This document shows positions 33,838 through 35,390 of a stretch of 35,390 nt of DNA, in pieces (the stretch's first letter is position 1; the number at the start of each line of letters is the position of its first letter). The notes under the pieces are model-generated. The model had not been told where the DNA came from. It saw only the letters and a program-made list of their open reading frames with translations, and did no database searches. Location: the NCBI GenBank assembly GCA_021162245.1, contig JAGGZD010000056.1, forward strand, positions 1-35,390, read 5' to 3'. A program made the translations under genes and the position numbers. This DNA is from Dehalococcoidia bacterium (GTDB lineage: Bacteria; Chloroflexota; Dehalococcoidia; GIF9; AB-539-J10).

Positions 33838-34068
33838 GTGAAATTGGGGATTTTCCTTCTTGTATTTGGTTTGTTCTTAGCAGCGCTTGGCGTGTTTGCT
33901 TGGCAATTTGCCCAGTCATCTATGTGGGAGACAGTTCTAGGCGAATTCTTTGGATACCATGAGGAATATGAACAAGCTCTAATGCTTAGAGCAGGGGGTT
34001 TGGCGTTAACTGTCTTCGGAGGAGGCATTGCCTTAGGTGGGTTAGTTAGGATGATAGTTAAGAGGTAG
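33838..34068 (+). CDS. Small membrane protein with two transmembrane helices
   Basis: A 76-residue protein starting at a GTG, with GAGG 9 nt upstream. Helix 1 is GIFLLVFGLFLAALGVFAW, then a short polar loop with an acidic stretch (YHEEYEQ), then helix 2 LALTVFGGGIALGGLV and a basic end. No family recognised. It begins 35 bp after the beta-domain ORF and may be cotranscribed with it. Confidence 0.65.
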   Translation: MKLGIFLLVFGLFLAALGVFAWQFAQSSMWETVLGEFFGYHEEYEQALMLRAGGLALTVFGGGIALGGLVRMIVKR

Positions 34069-34390
34069 GTTGGCGGTGAATTGTCATGAGATTAGCACAT
34101 ATATTTGTTATGAGCGAAGAAACGGGGGTTTGCTCAGATAGGCATAGTGTATAGACTGAAGTGAACTCCTGGAATAATCTGTTCTAGCTGGAAGCCTGGG
34201 TCCCTGCAAAAGGATATCAGACAGCCCTGATAATAAGTGGTGCCATTGATCAGTTGCATGTCCCAATCATAAATGAGCCCGGAGGGATAGGATGCCCCCA
34301 TTTTCAGTGCCACCTAGAATGAGAGACTCCTCATAGGGAGCAGAACTCGCGCTTAACAATCTGTCCAAATTTTGGGGACACCTCAGTTTG
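34069..34390. other. Non-coding region between the small membrane protein and the frameshifted gene
   Basis: No supported ORF. TGTCCAAATTTTGGGGACA (34362-34380) is an imperfect palindrome close to the 3' end of the frameshifted gene. It could be a remnant of an insertion-sequence end, but no transposase is present. Otherwise nothing recognisable. Confidence 0.4.
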
Positions 34391-35063
34391 CTAACTATCA
34401 TTAAGTTTGTCTGGTTTTTCACAGAACTGAATTGCTTCAGGCACTTTGACAAAAAGTGGTTCTTCAGCTTTCCCGTTTACTACCCAGACAAATCTATATT
34501 CAACCTGGTTAGCATAACGACTGTCTTTCAAAAAAAATGGTAAGGGACACCGTGCAAGAACTGGTTTCATGAGCTTGGCAACGTCAACTGAACCGCTATC
34601 ATCTTTAAAGTGTTCTAAGTCTTTCGGTGGTTCGTGAGTTTCTTTTACCAGTATCCTCGTCGGTTGATAATTGCACGGGCCTTCGAAGGCAGCTATTAGA
34701 TTGGGAATATGCCTAGCAATTGCGACACCAAACTTGGTAGACTCGTTAACTCTGATATACGAATCGCACTTGAACAAGTCAGTCGACTTATCGTCGAATC
34801 GCATGCATGATGAAAGTATATAAGAATTATTCTTATTTCTCGATAGTCTGCCCACCCTTTTCTCTTGTTTGCCAAACAAAATAAGCCTCGCCTTCACTCT
34901 TATCCTGTCTTTGTTCGTCTTTGTGCTTGCAAAACTGAGCGAATGTGCTAAGCCTAAGGGTTCCATCCTCGAAAAATGCATCAACATACTCTTTATCAAG
35001 AAATCTGAATAAGGTAGGCGTACAAATATGCCACTCAGTTGTGGCTATTATGAATTTGATCAT
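34391..35063 (-). pseudogene. Frameshifted unknown gene (DUF2971-like N-terminus)
   Basis: Two overlapping minus-strand ORFs in the track (34833-35063 and 34391-34999) are the halves of one gene. The first gives LFRFLDKEYVDAFFEDGTLRLSTFAQF and SEGEAYFVW, a start like that of DUF2971-type proteins, and stops right after GGQTIEK. The second frame continues sensibly from NKNNSYILSSCMRFDDKSTDLF to the end. Removing one A in the AAA of GAGAAATAA near 34837 joins them into about 223 residues. No ordinary programmed-shift signal is evident. A sequencing error or a true inactivating insertion are equally possible. Function unknown. Confidence 0.62.
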
Positions 35064-35072
35064 TAGAATATA

Positions 35073-35116
35073 TCTCTGGACTGCACTCCTATGACTGGAC
35101 AGTTAGTCCTGGAGAG
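35073..35116. repeat. Dyad 2, related to the dyad at 32680-32731
   Basis: TCTCTGGACTG (35073-35083), TATGAC and ACTGGACAGT (35094-35103), then AGTCCTGGAGAG, form an imperfect inverted repeat. The words CTGGACTGC, TATGAC and ACTGGACAGT occur in the same order in dyad 1; the distance from first to last is 18 bp here and 28 bp there, a difference of one helical turn. It lies just upstream of the frameshifted gene. Confidence 0.6.
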
Positions 35117-35270
35117 CCTATACAGATGCGCCATCGCATGCCGTCAGTCCCCCTATTCTTATTATAGACCTTCTCACCAGGATTTTGGGTATTTGCGGTG
35201 AAATTCTTCCAACCTGAAGCGTCGGGTTTCGGAGATTCACTCTGCTGAAAAGCACCTGCATTAACCGGGA

Positions 35271-35390
35271 TTACAATGCCGCAGCCTTCTGGTTTAGTTT
35301 CCTCGCTTTCACCATCCGCACGAAGCTTTTGAACCATTGCTTTTCGTCATCAGTGAGTAGCTTCCAATCCTTCTGGAAGAAGAGCCGCAA
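35271..35390 (-). CDS. C-terminal end of an unknown protein, 5' part beyond window
   Basis: The minus-strand frame entering from the right edge is open for 39 codons to a TAA at 35273-35271. It reads RLFFQKDWKLLTDDEKQWF and then a basic amphipathic helix (SFVRMVKARKLNQKAAAL). The amphipathic pattern looks like a real helical C-terminus. The ORF in the track at 35089-35337 overlaps it in another frame and is less convincing. Family unknown. Confidence 0.5.
   Translation of the reverse strand: MRLFFQKDWKLLTDDEKQWFKSFVRMVKARKLNQKAAAL

Noticed and set aside
34362-34380. Insertion-sequence end
   Set aside because: One imperfect palindrome without a partner or any transposase is too little evidence.
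32680-35116. Integron attC sites around the cargo
   Set aside because: The dyads lack the GTTRRRY/RYYYAAC core pair, and the recombinase lacks the integron-integrase layout.
35089-35337. 82-residue minus-strand ORF
   Set aside because: Low-complexity and unstructured in appearance; the other minus frame entering from the right edge has an amphipathic, protein-like pattern to a TAA at 35271.

Overview
The window looks like a piece of a bacterial chromosome from the Chloroflexota, most likely a Dehalococcoidia-type lineage. This is an inference from gene content and style (yebC-ruvC-ruvA order, ADP-forming acyl-CoA synthetase, modular secreted proteins with CARDB-like and PKD-like domains, cargo-bearing integrated elements); nothing was searched. 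Translation is standard: TAG, TGA and TAA all serve as stops, and GTG/TTG starts with good Shine-Dalgarno sequences are common.

Region 1 (1-8.9 kb) carries transport and metabolism. A two-gene ABC exporter on the minus strand (FtsX-like permease running off the left edge, LolD/MacB-like ATPase) appears to be decaying: the permease has an in-frame TAG at codon 21 and the ATPase has a degenerate signature motif. Next to it, a MATE efflux pump and an overlapping MarR regulator lie behind a perfect 34-bp palindrome on the promoter, which suggests autoregulated efflux. An MFS transporter, an acyl-CoA synthetase (ADP-forming, fused alpha-beta) and argJ follow on the minus strand.

Region 2 (8.9-17 kb) is a run of four secreted or cell-surface proteins, each with a signal peptide. 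Three have convincing sigma70-type promoters of their own and the fourth has a weaker one. Two end in a CARDB-like domain plus a transmembrane tail. The other two, one of them a papain-family (C1A) cysteine peptidase, share a different C-terminal module of about 125 residues ending in an aromatic, amphipathic 36-residue block, a candidate for an undescribed surface-targeting domain.

Region 3 (17-25.3 kb) is core genome: yebC-ruvC-ruvA, a convergent sodium:solute symporter with an attenuator-like leader hairpin, degV-uvrB, an M48 (Ste24-like) peptidase, and tRNA-Ala(CGC).

Region 4 (25.3 kb to the right edge) is an integrated mobile element. It begins at the 3' end of tRNA-Ala with a large serine recombinase whose last ~33 codons are the antisense strand of the tRNA and its promoter. 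It then carries a DNA-binding-like protein, a small zinc-ribbon tyrosine recombinase in an operon with a 57-residue ORF, two small proteins, two tandem 181-bp repeats with hairpin potential, a sigma-factor-like protein, a DnaN-like sliding clamp with an Ala/Glu then Ala/Lys tail, a strong terminator, and a palindrome-rich non-coding zone. A cargo segment (a two-repeat beta-domain protein without signal peptide, a small membrane protein, a frameshifted gene) is bracketed by two related dyad sequences. The second end of the element was not found and probably lies beyond the window. The recombinases, private sigma-like factor, clamp and repeats together suggest an element with its own replication and expression functions.
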